Part shown: positions 45,557 to 57,700 of the stretch, one piece after another
How positions within the stretch are numbered: the first letter of the stretch is position 1
Layout of the letters: each line of letters opens with the position of its first letter
Assembly: GCA_003013855.2 (NCBI GenBank)
Contig: ML058440.1
Span: 744,001-808,000, forward strand
Source: Liriodendron chinense
Lineage: Eukaryota; Streptophyta; Magnoliopsida; Magnoliales; Magnoliaceae
DNA: 64,000 bases
Reading direction: 5' to 3'
Notes under the pieces: model-generated
Databases searched by the model: none
The model's input: the letters and a program-made list of their open reading frames with translations, nothing else
What the model was told of the DNA's origin: nothing
Made by a program: the position numbers and the translations under genes

Positions 45557-45771
45557 TAAAAGATTTAGAATATCTTCTTAATTGAATATGGAATGGGTAC
45601 AGTGTACATATATTTATAATCCACTGAATGACAGATTTAAATCTATGGTATTTAACAGATTATCAAATATACAGATATGATTCTATGGGTATTAAGAGGT
45701 TTCCAAAGATGGCACTGGTCAATGAGCTGTCATCCAGTTGTCCATGTGAAGATTTGTGCAGTGTTTTAACA
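45557..45771 (-). repeat. 5' LTR of the copia element (215 bp)
   Basis: On the minus strand it begins TGTTAAAACACTG at 45771 and ends ATCTTTTA at 45557. Each LTR has an internal block the other lacks, so the two have been altered by different deletions or by template switching. Confidence 0.85.
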
Positions 45772-46099
45772 ATGTTTACATATGACGAATGGACTGGCTC
45801 CATGGGTGCACCATTTAAAGATGGAGAACAAGGTTTCAAGCAAGCATTTCAAAATGCATGTCAAGTTCCACCCACCATTAAGAACAGTTGGAGATATGTT
45901 ACGGTCGTCTGGCACTGTGGAAATCAGTGGTAAATGGTGGTGATAGGTGTTAAAGGCCAAAGGTATCATGTTTGGGGAGTGTAGAGCGGTGACCACCACT
46001 TCACTTGTTCTGACTTCCTTGGCCAGAGGCGTGTTTTCAGGTCCAATTACCACCTATTACTGCAGATAATGTAAGCACCAAAATGACATTGCCATTGAC

Positions 46100-47348
46100 T
46101 TCAAGAATCGTTGGGCCCCACTATGATGTTTACATGAAATTCACCCTAATCATTAAGTGTATAACCTCAATTTAACTATATAGCCTAAAAATCAGCCCAA
46201 TCCATGATTCAAGTGGGCCATACAAGAAATAAATTGGCAGAGGGACACCCACCCTTTATTTTTTTTTTCATGGTCCACCGTGATAATTATATGAAATTCC
46301 ACTCCAATCATTAGATACAAAGCTAAAATGTAAGCTTCAGACAAAAATCAGGCCCATCCTTGATTCAAATTGTCCACACGAAGTAAAACAATTTAGAGGG
46401 TAAGCGTTACTGTTTCCCTTCGTATTGCCCACCTAAATCACAAATCGAGCTTATATTTGGGCCCTACGTCTAACATTGAGTGACGCACCCAGCGGTCAGG
46501 GTGGATTTTACATAAACATTATAATGGGCCATGTCCAACAATGTTTTTAAGGCCCTCATGGTCCAAACTTCTCCTTGAAAATGGAGAGCAGTTGACTTCA
46601 GGAATTGGTGTGCCCCACTATAATGTTTACGTGGAATCCACCTTGATCGCCAGGTGTTGCCCCATTTTAGCCACAGAGCACAAAAGTCAATCTGGTCCGT
46701 AATTCAAGTGAGCCACGCGAAGGGAAACAATTGGAAGAGAGATCCTTGTATGCTGTCGTCCATTCGTATGGTCCACCTGAATCAAGGACTACCCTACGAT
46801 TGAAATTGAGTGACGTACCAGGCAATCACGGTGGATTTTTGATACACATCATCGGTGGGCCATCTCTGACAATTTTTAAGGCCTCCATGGAGTTTATGTC
46901 AACTTCTGCATAGAAAATGGTTAATATTGACTTCAAGAATTGATGGACTCCACCATGAGATCTACCTTAATCACTAAATGGGTCACTCTATTTCAGCCTA
47001 TAGGGCCCAAAAATCAACCCAATCTGTGATTCAGGTGGGGCCATACCAAGGGAAACAATTGCCCACCTGAATCATGGAACAAGCTGATTTTTTGTCCTAC
47101 AACTAAAATGAAGTGACACACCTAGTGATTGGGTGGATTTCTCATAAACATTACAATAGGCCACATGTGAAAATTTGGTAAAATGAATATCATGCATTTA
47201 GGAATATGCCAAACATAAATTTTGGATTCATATGAAATCCACATGCTTAGTTCCAAACATATTTGAGGATTTCAATTCACAAAGATTCCATAGTAATTGT
47301 GATTTAGATTCCAATTCACATGAATCCATGCTGCCAAACAACCCCTTC
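46100..47348. repeat. Family-B composite element, array of three foldback units
   Basis: Successive units at about 46110-46545, 46605-46880 and 46945-47170 each begin with CCCCACTATGATGTTTAC or a variant. They pass through GATTCAAGTGGGCCAT and TGGTCCACCTGAATC, and end TTTACATAAACATTAYAATGGGCC. The right terminus GCTGCCAAACAACCCC resembles the termini of the copy at 24986-25925. Confidence 0.65.
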
Positions 47349-47349
47349 T

Positions 47350-47985
47350 GTGATTAGAGGTTTGTTGAGCCCACACGCCTGTGCAGCCCGGCACTTCCCC
47401 AGTAATTACATATGCCATTATGCCACACGTGTTCAAGAACCTAGCTTTCCCTAGGGAGGGCCAAACTGTTTGGTTTTGGCCTAAAAATCAAGACGTTTAG
47501 CTCAGGTGGGACACTGTATAAAACAAATGGGTAGCTACAAAGATTTTTGAAAAAATAAAAATAAAAGAATAACATTTTCGCTGTCCATTTGTGTTGTACA
47601 TTGTAACCCATCTAGTGATCGAAACAGCCGACTTTTGAGCCGGATGATCTGATCAGTATGGGCCAACTTAAAGGTCGAATCTTGCATGCATGTGTGCTTG
47701 GGTGTTGTGAATGAGCCCAAGCACATTGTGCGCATCCAAACATCCTGTGACACTTCCATTTATGGAGAGTCAAATAGCAATTGAAAAGGAGAGGCCATGA
47801 GCATAGATAAGACTAACTTTAATCTATTTTTGGTTAGACAAAGGTCATTTTCACGTCCCTATCTCATCTCAACCCTTGGTTATCATCCAACAAAAGGCAC
47901 TGCAAATACATGAAGAAATCCCATGCCAAATTCCATTTCTCTTTCCAATGCACGCCCAAAATCATCTTAAAAAACTCTATTTCAT
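47350..47985. other. Intergenic sequence, nothing firm
   Basis: No gene or bounded repeat. It leads into the LINE remnant. Confidence 0.35.
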
Positions 47986-47989
47986 ATTA

Positions 47990-49490
47990 GAAAAAATAAA
48001 TTTAAAGAACAACTCAATAAACAATATGAGGAAGGTGGTATAGGGGTTAAAGATCTTAATTAAATGAATATAGCTTTGCTCTAGAAATAGCTTTGGAGGT
48101 TCGGAGGAGAAAGAAGGGACACTTTGGAAGCATGTAATTAAATGCAAATAGAAATACTCAAAAGAATGGATGGTGGACAAGGGACTCATTCAATTATAGA
48201 GCATCGGTGTTATGGAAAGCGTGTGTTTGGATTCATGTAATTCCCCGTAATGGTTGCTATTTGCGTAATGATTGTGTCTTTCAAGGCATTCAACGAGATT
48301 TCCACAAAAAGCTCATAATAAGTTTATTCCAAGTAGTTATGGCTTAGTTGGAGCAGACTACAATTGAAATAGTAAATCAGGTGATTGGATACGTAGTCCC
48401 AACTTTTTGGATTAATGGCATTCAGTGATCCGGATGGTTGATCTGATGGGAATGCAGGTACACTGCTTCCAGATGGTCCAGTTTTGCACCTGTATATCAT
48501 CGCTCCTCTGGTGTGGGATTTGAAAGGAGAACCCTAATAGCCACAGGATTCAAGCGTAAGATGGTGAAAACATGCCTTCAATGAGGTGTGGTTCTCGAGG
48601 TACGAATATTAGTGAGATATTGCGCATCCAATCGAGTGACTTTCTTTGGAAGTTGTGCATTTACTACCTTTTATGATCGTTTACAAAAAACCAAACACAC
48701 TCTTAAGGTCTCGAACTCTCATTCGGAAACGATAAAAAGATGTGAATTTGGAAAGATATTTAGGCGGGATCATCTCCCTTGAAAGTGGAGTTTCCACAAC
48801 TATTCCATCACTCCCCTGTTCTCTTGGTGTTGGTGGCCGATTGTTTTTCCTATGCTGGAAATGCAGTTATTTGGGAGCCCCTTTGTAGACGCTTTCTTCA
48901 TGACGAGGAAGTAGCAGAATATGAAGCTCTTTTAAAGGGCATTCAGCTTTGTGCTCTGAATCCCCTTTCTATGGATAGGATGATTTGGGGATTTGACAAA
49001 TCAGTTCTGTTTTCTATCAAACTATTATATTCATATTTATGCAAGCTCGGTTCTCAAGTAGAGGAAGTTTAGCACACTAAGTATGTTTGGCACTATGTTG
49101 TCCCTCCCAAGATAGCCGCTTTTGGATGGTTGGTTGGTAGAAGGAAACTCTTAATAGTAGACAATCTTTAAAATAGAGGAATGATCCTTCCCAACATTTG
49201 CATATTTTGCAAGAGTACTAAGGGATCATTTGATCACCTTTTCATGCACTGTTCATTTATCGGCAATGTTTGGCTGACAACCTCCATCGTTGAGTCCCCA
49301 TTTATCGGGAGAATGTTTCTCAAAGAGCTAGATTGTTAATAGCAGAATGCTATGAGCTTAAGGATTGTAACTGTTCTTTCTTGGGCTGTAGTTGAGTCCC
49401 GGTCTCAGCGGCTTTGATTTTTTTTTTTATAGCTTCTCTTTATCTTTTTTAATAAAATGAATCGTTCTCTCTCTCTCTAAAAAAAAAAGG
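47990..49490 (+). mobile_element. 5'-truncated, degraded L1-type LINE
   Basis: The start shows GGIGVKDL-like sequence followed by the ALLCKWLWRF-like region in broken frames. Near the 3' end the zinc-binding reverse-transcriptase tail is clear: AFGWLVGRRK-like sequence at about 49120, then CIFCKSTKGSFDHLFMHC at 49199-49252 and IGNVWLT. It ends with TTTTTAATAAAATGAATCG and a short A tail at 49481-49490. About 48440-48720 does not look like LINE and may be an insertion. Many stops. Confidence 0.75.
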
Positions 49491-49706
49491 ACCAACTCAG
49501 GTTAAGTCTTCTGATCTAGATTTCAGAAGCCATACATTGCGCATACCCTCTTGCTGGGCATACCACACTTTCGACAGTCGTATACAGTGTTCATGCACAC
49601 AGTCTATATCGCTGGTGCTAATATTAGCCGTCCGTTTCAGAAATTATTGAATTTTTTTTTTTTTTTTTTTTTTTTTGTGACATGGCTGACTTTCAGCAAT
49701 GTTATA
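49491..49706. other. Short intergenic stretch with a 23-base T run
   Basis: A T homopolymer lies at 49652-49676. Nothing else. Confidence 0.5.
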
Positions 49707-49715
49707 GGTGCAGTG
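49707..49715. repeat. 9-bp target duplication, left (GGTGCAGTG)
   Basis: It matches AGTGCAGTG at 49921-49929 at 8 of 9 positions, directly outside the miniature element. Confidence 0.75.
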
Positions 49716-49920
49716 GGACGCAGATTGCGTCCAAACTCAGTATAAACTGAGCTGTGAAGGGGCCCACTGTGATGTATCTGTTTATCCACTCTGTCTATTC
49801 CCGTCTAAGATCAGGCTGACCACATGAGACAAAGAATGGCCGGATAAACAGATACATCACGGTGGCCCCTCCGCAGCTCAGTTTGGACGTGCATACTGAA
49901 TTTAGACGCAATCCGCGTCC
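49716..49920. repeat. Miniature family-A foldback element (205 bp) with target duplication
   Basis: Termini GGACGCAGATTGCGTCC and AGACGCAATCCGCGTCC are inverted, and each end is also nearly palindromic. GTGATGTATCTGTTTATCC mirrors GGATAAACAGATACATCAC. Both arms are short and the loop is reduced to a few tens of bases. 9-bp flanks match at 8 of 9 positions. Confidence 0.85.
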
Positions 49921-50013
49921 AGTGCAGTGACACCAAGGCCACATAGTTTATGGCTGTCGACGCCAACAATCTAAATCCATTGTTGGCATTTGCTGGAGCT
50001 AACGGTCTTCAAC

Positions 50014-50015
<2 letters not shown>

Positions 50016-50050
<35 letters not shown>
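50016..50050 (+). repeat. 35-base C homopolymer
   Basis: An uninterrupted run of C, very rare in plant DNA. Open frames on either side (from ATG 49950, and the 75-codon frame from 49990) are joined through it as a Pro run, but no family is recognised. The exact length in an assembly is unreliable. Confidence 0.95.
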
Positions 50051-50051
<1 letters not shown>

Positions 50052-51526
50052 TCAACAGCCTCTAGGCACTCCTACCTTTGCTTTCTACCAAGAACACTTT
50101 GCTACAGGCGAGCCATCGGCATGGCTGGGAGCCCATATCACCTGGGTCCACCCACCTCATGACAGTATCCAAGTAATATTCTGTGACATGCATGCTAAAA
50201 GGACGGGAGTTATATGACCCACGGGTCTGCTTGGTATCCTTTGTTTTCAGTTTGTAGAAGAGGGTCCCTCGGTTCAGTGATCTAGTCCGTTAATGTGACA
50301 GGCACAAATCAACCAGGGATGGACCATGCCCCAAATCAACATGACAACTATTTGCATTCGAATGAAAAGAGACTGAAGATCAGATGGCTATGAAGATTTT
50401 TGGGGCATTGTCACTCCAAGGTGGGCCAATCTTATCCAAAATCTGGATCATTGGACCATAGACACCACTTCTACAAACGGACAACGAGAGAATGCTATCA
50501 TATCATTTGGTCAAGGACCAAACAACTCCTGCAAAGACACCCTCAACAGCCTTCTACGGCTTACCCATGCAATGGACTAGTTTTGTGTGCTTAATGAGGA
50601 CAGGTCATCATTAATTTTTATTTTTTTATTTTTTTTGCCAGATACATATGATATGACAGCTGCTTAATGCAGCATGCAGAAGGGAATACCAGCAAACACC
50701 ATGAATACGAGGTGTGGTTGGTGAGAAGACCTAAAAATGACCTTGAGTTTACTTGCTAGAGAAGGATACCAGGAAGGCCAGATCCATGGTCTTTTGGTGA
50801 AGGTAAATCAAGCCAAAACGGCACTGCAATGCTGCAATATCACTGCTAACGTGAAATTACAGAAATGCCATTATGACAGCCTGATAGCTAACATTGTGAA
50901 GTCAAATGGTGATAATATCTTTAACCTAGAAGACAACCCAAAACTAGAAGAAGAAGAAGGCCAACAATTGACTTTTTTCCTTCTCAATAAAATTTGAGCT
51001 ATCAATTTAAAAAACAAAGAGATCAAATGGTTAGGACCTTCTAATCTGCAAGACCTTTGGAGCATCCCTCATTCAAGATCGTAGTTTGAAAATCAGTTTT
51101 TCCATATCATATCAGTTCACCACTAATATGGGGTTTTATCGCCCTATATCACCATGTATCAGGCAATTCTGGCCAATACAAGTATACAACCATGTCGTTT
51201 ATGGACGATACCACTACATATAGGGCAATGAGTACCAGTTTCCGACGATACTATCAACTTTGTTCATGATCAGTGCCATCAAGTTTGTAAGCCCAGGTTG
51301 ATGACCCACACACTCCATTTCTATGGGCTGGAGAAACCAGGACACCAATCACATTCACATGCATCAGGACAGTATAACTTCTCTCACTATTATTATTATC
51401 AAAATAAAGGCCAACTTCTTATTACAATAATCCAGTCAATTTTCAGTTACAAGTTGTGGATTACACATTACATGTTCTGCTAGGCTTAAACAAGGTAAAT
51501 AATGAATATCATGTCACTAATGAACC
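50051..51526. other. Region downstream of GSTZ, no gene assigned
   Basis: An 86-codon plus frame (50737-50997, LVKVNQAKTALQCC...) is not recognised; it could be a fragment of an exon. 51100-51260 contains ATCGCCCTATATCACCATG-like phrases of a dispersed repeat. Confidence 0.35.
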
Positions 51527-51665
51527 TTTTTTTTTTGGAAAGATGACGAAGCTTTTATTAAGAAGAAAAAAAAAAAAGACTACAACAACAAGGGGATGCC
51601 GAGAGAGCGACCGAACTTCATCCCAAGAATATCTAAATTACAACCCTTCAACTTATCTGATGCTT
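51527..51665 (-). repeat. Possible LINE 3'-end remnant
   Basis: On the minus strand CTTCTTAATAAAAGCTTCGTC followed by CATCTTTCC and an A run looks like a plant L1 3' terminus with its tail. The AATAAA here (51559-51554) may also serve the GSTZ transcript. Confidence 0.4.
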
Positions 51666-51719
51666 TTCTAGCAACAAGTTGTGAATTATCATGGTAGATA
51701 TGGATATGAGAAACTAAAC

Positions 51720-54700
51720 TCACAGTGTCTTAGCATCAGGTTGCCTTTCTGGTAGAGAAGCTTGGAATGCGGGAAGGACATTATATGCTTCATTGATCCT
51801 ATTTAGAGTGGGGAACCTGGACTGCATAAGAGAAAAAGAGGAAAACAGTGGTGATTTTATGCAAAAGATGGTAGCAGCATTTACTGAGAAGTAATAACTA
51901 ACAGAATTAAGACCATATACATCCGGTACCTAGCAGAATGGACGAGTTGGGGATGGTTCAGGTTCAGTTCAGGTCAGGGTCAGCCAAGCCTGACCTTTTC
52001 AAATGGACCCAGATTTGAGGCCCAAGGATGACCTGTAATCCAAATGAGATGGCCGCACCCGACCCTTTAGATTCTTAATCCCAATCCCAGCCCAACCCAA
52101 CCACTAAAATAATAATAATAATAATAATAAAACATTGTGAAAGCTAGAACTGAGGACTCTTGGAAGGTTCCACACATCACTAACATTAACGCAACCACAG
52201 TTGGTCAGGACGGGTCAGATTGAATTGGAGTCAACTCAAGCCCAAGCTGTTACTTAAATGGCCACATTTTCTTACCTAAGCCCTAGCCATGTCCTTAAAT
52301 GGCCAGATTTTCTGACTGAACCCAACCCTAAACTCAACCGATGCCTAGCTTTTAAGCAGGTTGGGTTGGTTGGCCAGTGGATTGACCTGACACACTGCCA
52401 GCCCTATGCACAAACACTGGTTCTTTTCCATCATATTGTATTATTCATTTCACCCAACATCGAAGTCTCAAATGCAGAAAATCATCAACATTTATCACCC
52501 AAAGTCAAAGTGTCAAACACATCTGGGAAATTCAACAAAAGCAGATTCCCAAAAAGGTTCAGAAAATTTGCTGGAATTGAAGAAATCTTATTGTAGAGTT
52601 CCCCAAGAGCAGAGAATAACTTCCTGAACTATAGGATTTCCAAGATGATGGTAAAATAGTAGATTCTAAATTCAGGAAACTTGAGGCTCTTGCTTAAATT
52701 ATGATAACATGGAAAATGGCAAGGAAATGCCATGTGCCATTTAAAAACAACAAGGCTCAATATGGAAAAGTATCTCATTTCTGTGACTTCTTTTAATGGC
52801 ATTTCTGTGACATTTGACAGTGTTTCAGCTTCAATGTTGGCCTAATCGTTACGGAGGGTAAGAAAATTAAGAAAAGTAAGACTCGTGAGACTGACATAGG
52901 TACAAATAGTGACAAAACTAGCTAGTAATGACAGAAGGCTAAGACCCAGCTGATCTAAGTAAGACTAGAAGTTGAAATGTAGTCATTGGAAGCTAAGACT
53001 TCAAATGGATTGGTCATAAAGGAGCAATAAATGGGCAAACCAGATGTCAAAAGAGTTTCTCATGGAAGTAAAGATCTAAGGAAAAATATGATAGAGACAA
53101 GAAGTTTACCTAATGGTGGAAGTCATAGGGACAAGATGAAGATCATAGAGACTGAGATGAAGATCATAGAAGTACTTGAATAGTGTACACATCATATTAT
53201 TTATGAAGAATAGGAATAAATACATATAAATAGTTAAAAACTTTACCATATCAATATTGAACCTTGCAGTGGCAACATTGATTTGTGGGGCTAAAAATAC
53301 ATCAGCCTGAAAATAAAAATCTCAAGTTAGTTGGGCCTTTGAGGTCCTCGAATGGCAGTAAAAGAAGCCATTACTAACACATTCTACAGGAAAGCTCATG
53401 AAATTAACCATCTGGCAACACCATAGGCCAGCAGACAATCATCATGTTCAAAATATCCAACCCCAATATGACTCCAGCGCATGTCCCTTGAATTTGAAAC
53501 TCTTAGTAGAACTTTCCTTAAACGAGAAGCATGCATAGTTTGTCCAAACATTCACTAGATCAAAACAACATCTTAGTTTTTTTAAGGAGAAAAATAACAT
53601 CTTGGTTTGCCGCCTTATTTACTAAAATACGTAGATAATTAGCTTGGTTTAACAGGCATTAGGTATTGGCTTCTAATGGAAAATGAAAAAATAGAGAGCG
53701 TAAAAAAATAGAAATAAGAAAAAGAGACCCTGAGCTCAGGATGTAGAAAGAGAGCGGAGATGAACAGTGGATAATGATAAATAAACAAAATCCGCATGCA
53801 TAAAAGACCCTAGCAAAAACTGAGCTTGAATATTTGCTGTCTGTAGCACAATGAGCAAGAGTGGAATATCATAAACAAAAATCAAACAGACCATGTAAAT
53901 TTCGTCTCCTGTAGCATATTTGCCAACGAAGTCCTTCAGCAACTCCTCGAGAGCTGTACATAAATTGTCAATACAATTCAGAGTCATGACAAGCAATAGA
54001 AACACCCACTATAAAAAATTTAAAATTTTAAAATAAAATATATATAAAAAAAAAAAAAAACATTAAAGTTCGGAAGCAATGTCAAGCATGACCAATTCTG
54101 AGGAAAGGCTCATAATGCTTCCAGTGAAGAGGGGGAAAAAAAGGCAGCTAAAGACTAGATCGAACATACAAAGAACCATGCTTACCGGTAAAACCTTTTA
54201 GTATGTAACGTTGAGCCCACAATACTCTGTCTTCAGGAGAAAGTGTTTCCTCAATATACCTCTGCAGAAATTGAGGTTGGGTGATTAAGGCACTCTAATG
54301 GTTATGAATGGCAGTATGGCACCAATAAACCATTACACAAATCCTAATGGATGCAGAATAAGCATAAGCACACCAAGCAGAAGCAGAATATACCAGCACT
54401 GACTGCATCTGAAGAGGTTGTATGCTCGAGCTAATAATACTTGCAGCCTACAAAGGAGTATCATTCTTAGCAGTGATGGGAATACACTACTGGAAGTAGA
54501 ACTTTTAACTAGTCACAAAACTAGCATGAAGCTTGAGAAATTGCCAAAGAAGCATGAGGGATGTAATATGAAATTCACTAGATGAGGCACTTCATTGTAT
54601 AAAAGCATGCCCTGTAGTATTTGCCCATCAATCCAAAAGTTGGGAGTTTCATGCTCTCAATGTTGGTCCCAACCCAGATGGAGGGTTGCGTCAGGTTGGC

Positions 54701-57700
54701 AGCCAGTGTCAAACTTTGGCCACATCTTTTTCTCAGCAATGAAGTTGGCATGTTATCAAGAAAGAAAGTGTTCAAAGATTCAGACTAGGGGTACGAGGAA
54801 TGCATTCAAGAGGGTTTGTCTGAGGAGGTTCAGGCTGCAGTAGCACCAATCCTAAGTAAACCAACAACAAGAGGCACAAACCGAGGACCCTCATGGCTGA
54901 AGACCCAAATTTATCCAAAGCAGCAAGTCTCAAGGCCAAGGACCCTCATATCCAGGCCGGACAAATCTTTCAAGGCATCAGGACCACAGATTTCTCAAAA
55001 AAATGTTGACACACGGGTTTCAAAGAGGTTTGTCTTAGAGACTTCTCACTGTCAGCAGCATCCGTGGCCAGCTGCGGAGATTTGCAGGTCGAGAAAGATT
55101 TGGGTCGGGCAAGATCTTGGAGGATTTTTCGAGATCTTATCCAAATCGTTTCCTTTGCCAGTATGGCTGTTTCTATTCTTAGTTTAATCCAATATCAGTC
55201 TCTAATCAGATCGCCGTCCCTGAATAACCCCCAACAAATCCTAGCTGTTGACATGGCAGCTCATTCGTCTGAACTAGCAAATCTCCATTCACATGGCACA
55301 ATGCAATTCATCTGGGAGAGCCATCCCCGAGTTGCTCACACCTACCTCTCCCCTAGCCTATATAAAGAGGAACATTTGGCAGAATCCACATACAACATTA
55401 CTAAGAGCACTCCAGGAGAAGAGGGGAGTATCCGAGAAACAACACTGAAAGCACATTCAGCTTGTGTGCCTACACCATTCTTCTTTTCAGCCTCTGTCAG
55501 ACTTGCTAAGAAAGTCAGGCAGCATTCTTGGTTGAGTCTGTGTGCTGCAAGCAGCAGATTTCTGTAACTTTTCTTTATTTTGTTAAGTCTGCCGGAGCAA
55601 ACCTCAGCCCTTGCAGTCAACTAGGTTTAGATTGAACTGCAAAATGGGCATCTCACTTTCCTGCAAGAAAACTGGCCTATTGGCAATGCGTTTGGCTTCT
55701 TTTTTTTTGTTTTTTTTTTTTTTTAATTCGAATGCTGGAAATCATTCAGTTATTCCACCCCCTTGTCTGCAATCTAACTAATAGGACCAAAGACCAATCC
55801 CTATTCATAGCGCTTGACCTTGCCCACAGTAGCAGAGGAAACAGAAAGAAACAAGCTTAAAATTAACATTTGACATGGATATAAGCATAGGATGAGATCA
55901 CACCATATGAAAGATCAATAAAAATTCATTTAGGAGACATGATACTGTAATCTACTAGGTTTCAATGACAATGCAGAAGAAGCACAATAATGATTTTCAA
56001 TGGATAGGCAATGTACCCCAATTCACCAAAACTCAATCATATTGTTATAATAGAGTAAAGCAAATCTTAGTCGAATTATAACTGGGGTGACAAAATTAAC
56101 CCCTTTCATAGTGTGAGGTAAAAGGGCTTGGTGCTAAAACTTGGAAATCAGTAGCTAACTACCCAAGTTATTGAAGAGCTGCAAAAAACAGGGGACCTAT
56201 TGAAATCCTTGAATTCTTCTGTGGCCATGCACAAACTCCATCTTCATATTTCTATGACAAATCATATAGCTAACACTAAGGAATGTTTAAGGAACGTATA
56301 TATACTATCCTAGGAAGAAAGAAGAAGCGCCACAAAACTTACCTGAAGATTGACAGCTCTTCTCTTAATATCAACAGGCAGAAGAGCATTCTGGGGGTAC
56401 TTCTCATCCAGGTACTGTCCAAGATTCCAAGTTCAGCATCCCATCAACAGTCAAGAACAGGTTTAGAGCAGATGCTAGAAAAAAATCCACTAGGCAGCTT
56501 CCTGACACAATGGCTAGGAAGTACTGAATAGCACACAACAAGAAGTTAACAAGCCACACAAAGAACATCAAAATAAAATCCATTTATTACTAACCAACAA
56601 GATTGCGAACGAATCGGAAACCACCAAATCCCCATCTACTAGTACTGGAACGAAACGAAGAGGATTTAAATGCCCAAACTCTGTAAATCAGGCATGACCA
56701 ACACGAAGTCATCAATTGCACAACAATGCAACAGCACAACACCATAAGTAGCAACATACACATCTTGAATTTCCGATACAAGGTTGCAGGACTACAATAG
56801 CACAGATGGATAGTGCGGTGTAGCAATCTCCAGAATTTGGACAGGGGCAGCATATTACACAGCATTGGATGCTAAGTACAAGTCAGCAGCGATTTTGTTT
56901 AACCCGGTATTCCATACTCTAGCAGCCGACCTATCAGTGATCCAGACCATTTGTTGGCAAGGCCCATCATTGATGACCAATTAACCCAAAAAAAAAAAAA
57001 AAAGATCCATCAAACCCAACCAGTCATCAACCAGCAGAACATTTTACATTACATATGGACCATGGGCCTAACATATGGATGGTTGGTGTTGCCCCATGAG
57101 GTTGTTTTCCATAGACTCGCTCCATCCATGGCCGAACCGACCAGATGAACGGTCTAGGTCACCAAAAGGTGGCCAAACCAGTAGGAGATGAATATATGAA
57201 CTAAAACGACAACAATTCTGGTAGACCATTATATATTTTCTCACTTTCCAAAAGAGAGCATTATATATCACAAGAAATGCTTCTTTCTGTCTTTCTTTCC
57301 TTCTTTTCTTTGCGTTTCTTTTTTTGCCTTTAATTTTTTTTATGGTTTTTCATTGCTTCTCACTTACTGATATGAGATACTTCCTGATTTTAAGCACATT
57401 CCCTTCTTTTTTCACAACAGATTATCATCCAATCAAACTGATTTAAACCTCCAAAGTTCACCTGGACTGAACTGCTCCCCTTTTGAAAGATCTACTGCTT
57501 TGTACTCATAAGAAAGTCCTATTACACATTTACCCAAAACAAAAGGATCAGAATACAGAAAGGACTACTATTCAAAGATTCAGAATGTTTGAAAAAAAAA
57601 AAAAAAAAAATGAATTACAATGCCGACAGTCCAGCAAGTCGGGTACAACCGAGACAGCGTCAGCCTGAGCACAGCCCATGGCAAGTGCAAATGGGCCTAG

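Larger units (their letters stand above)
41015..45771 (-). mobile_element. Full-length but inactive Ty1/copia retrotransposon, minus strand
   Basis: It has LTRs at 41015-41220 and 45557-45771, a primer-binding site TGGTATCAGAGC (45556-45545, minus) next to the 5' LTR and a polypurine tract TTGAGGGGGCA directly before the 3' LTR. Internal order read on the minus strand is gag, protease, integrase, reverse transcriptase, RNase H, the copia order. Flanks carry a 5-bp duplication ATGTT. Stops and frameshifts occur throughout, and catalytic motifs of protease and reverse transcriptase are altered. Confidence 0.93.
40797..46135 (+). repeat. Old tandem duplication split by a copia element
   Basis: The segment at 40797-41014 (TGGTTCCATGGGTGCACCATTTAAAGATGG, then AGAGGCGGGTCATTACCAC, ATAATGTAAGTGCG and CATTGACTTCAAGAATTAG) recurs at 45784-46135 in the same order (TGGCTCCATGGGTGCACCATTTAAAGATGG, AGAGGCGTG, ATTACCACCTATTACTGCAGATAATGTAAGC, CATTGACTTCAAGAATCG). 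The copia element lies exactly between the two units. Confidence 0.7.

Noticed and set aside
45628..45933. A 101-codon frame (DEWTGSMGAPFKDGEQGF...) as a gene fragment
   Set aside because: It starts inside the copia LTR and the rest is the duplicated flank also present at 40797; no family recognised.
55064..55567. A 167-codon frame in GSTZ intron 5 as a host gene
   Set aside because: It runs across a candidate LTR, has no recognisable domain, and crosses the LTR start at 55246.
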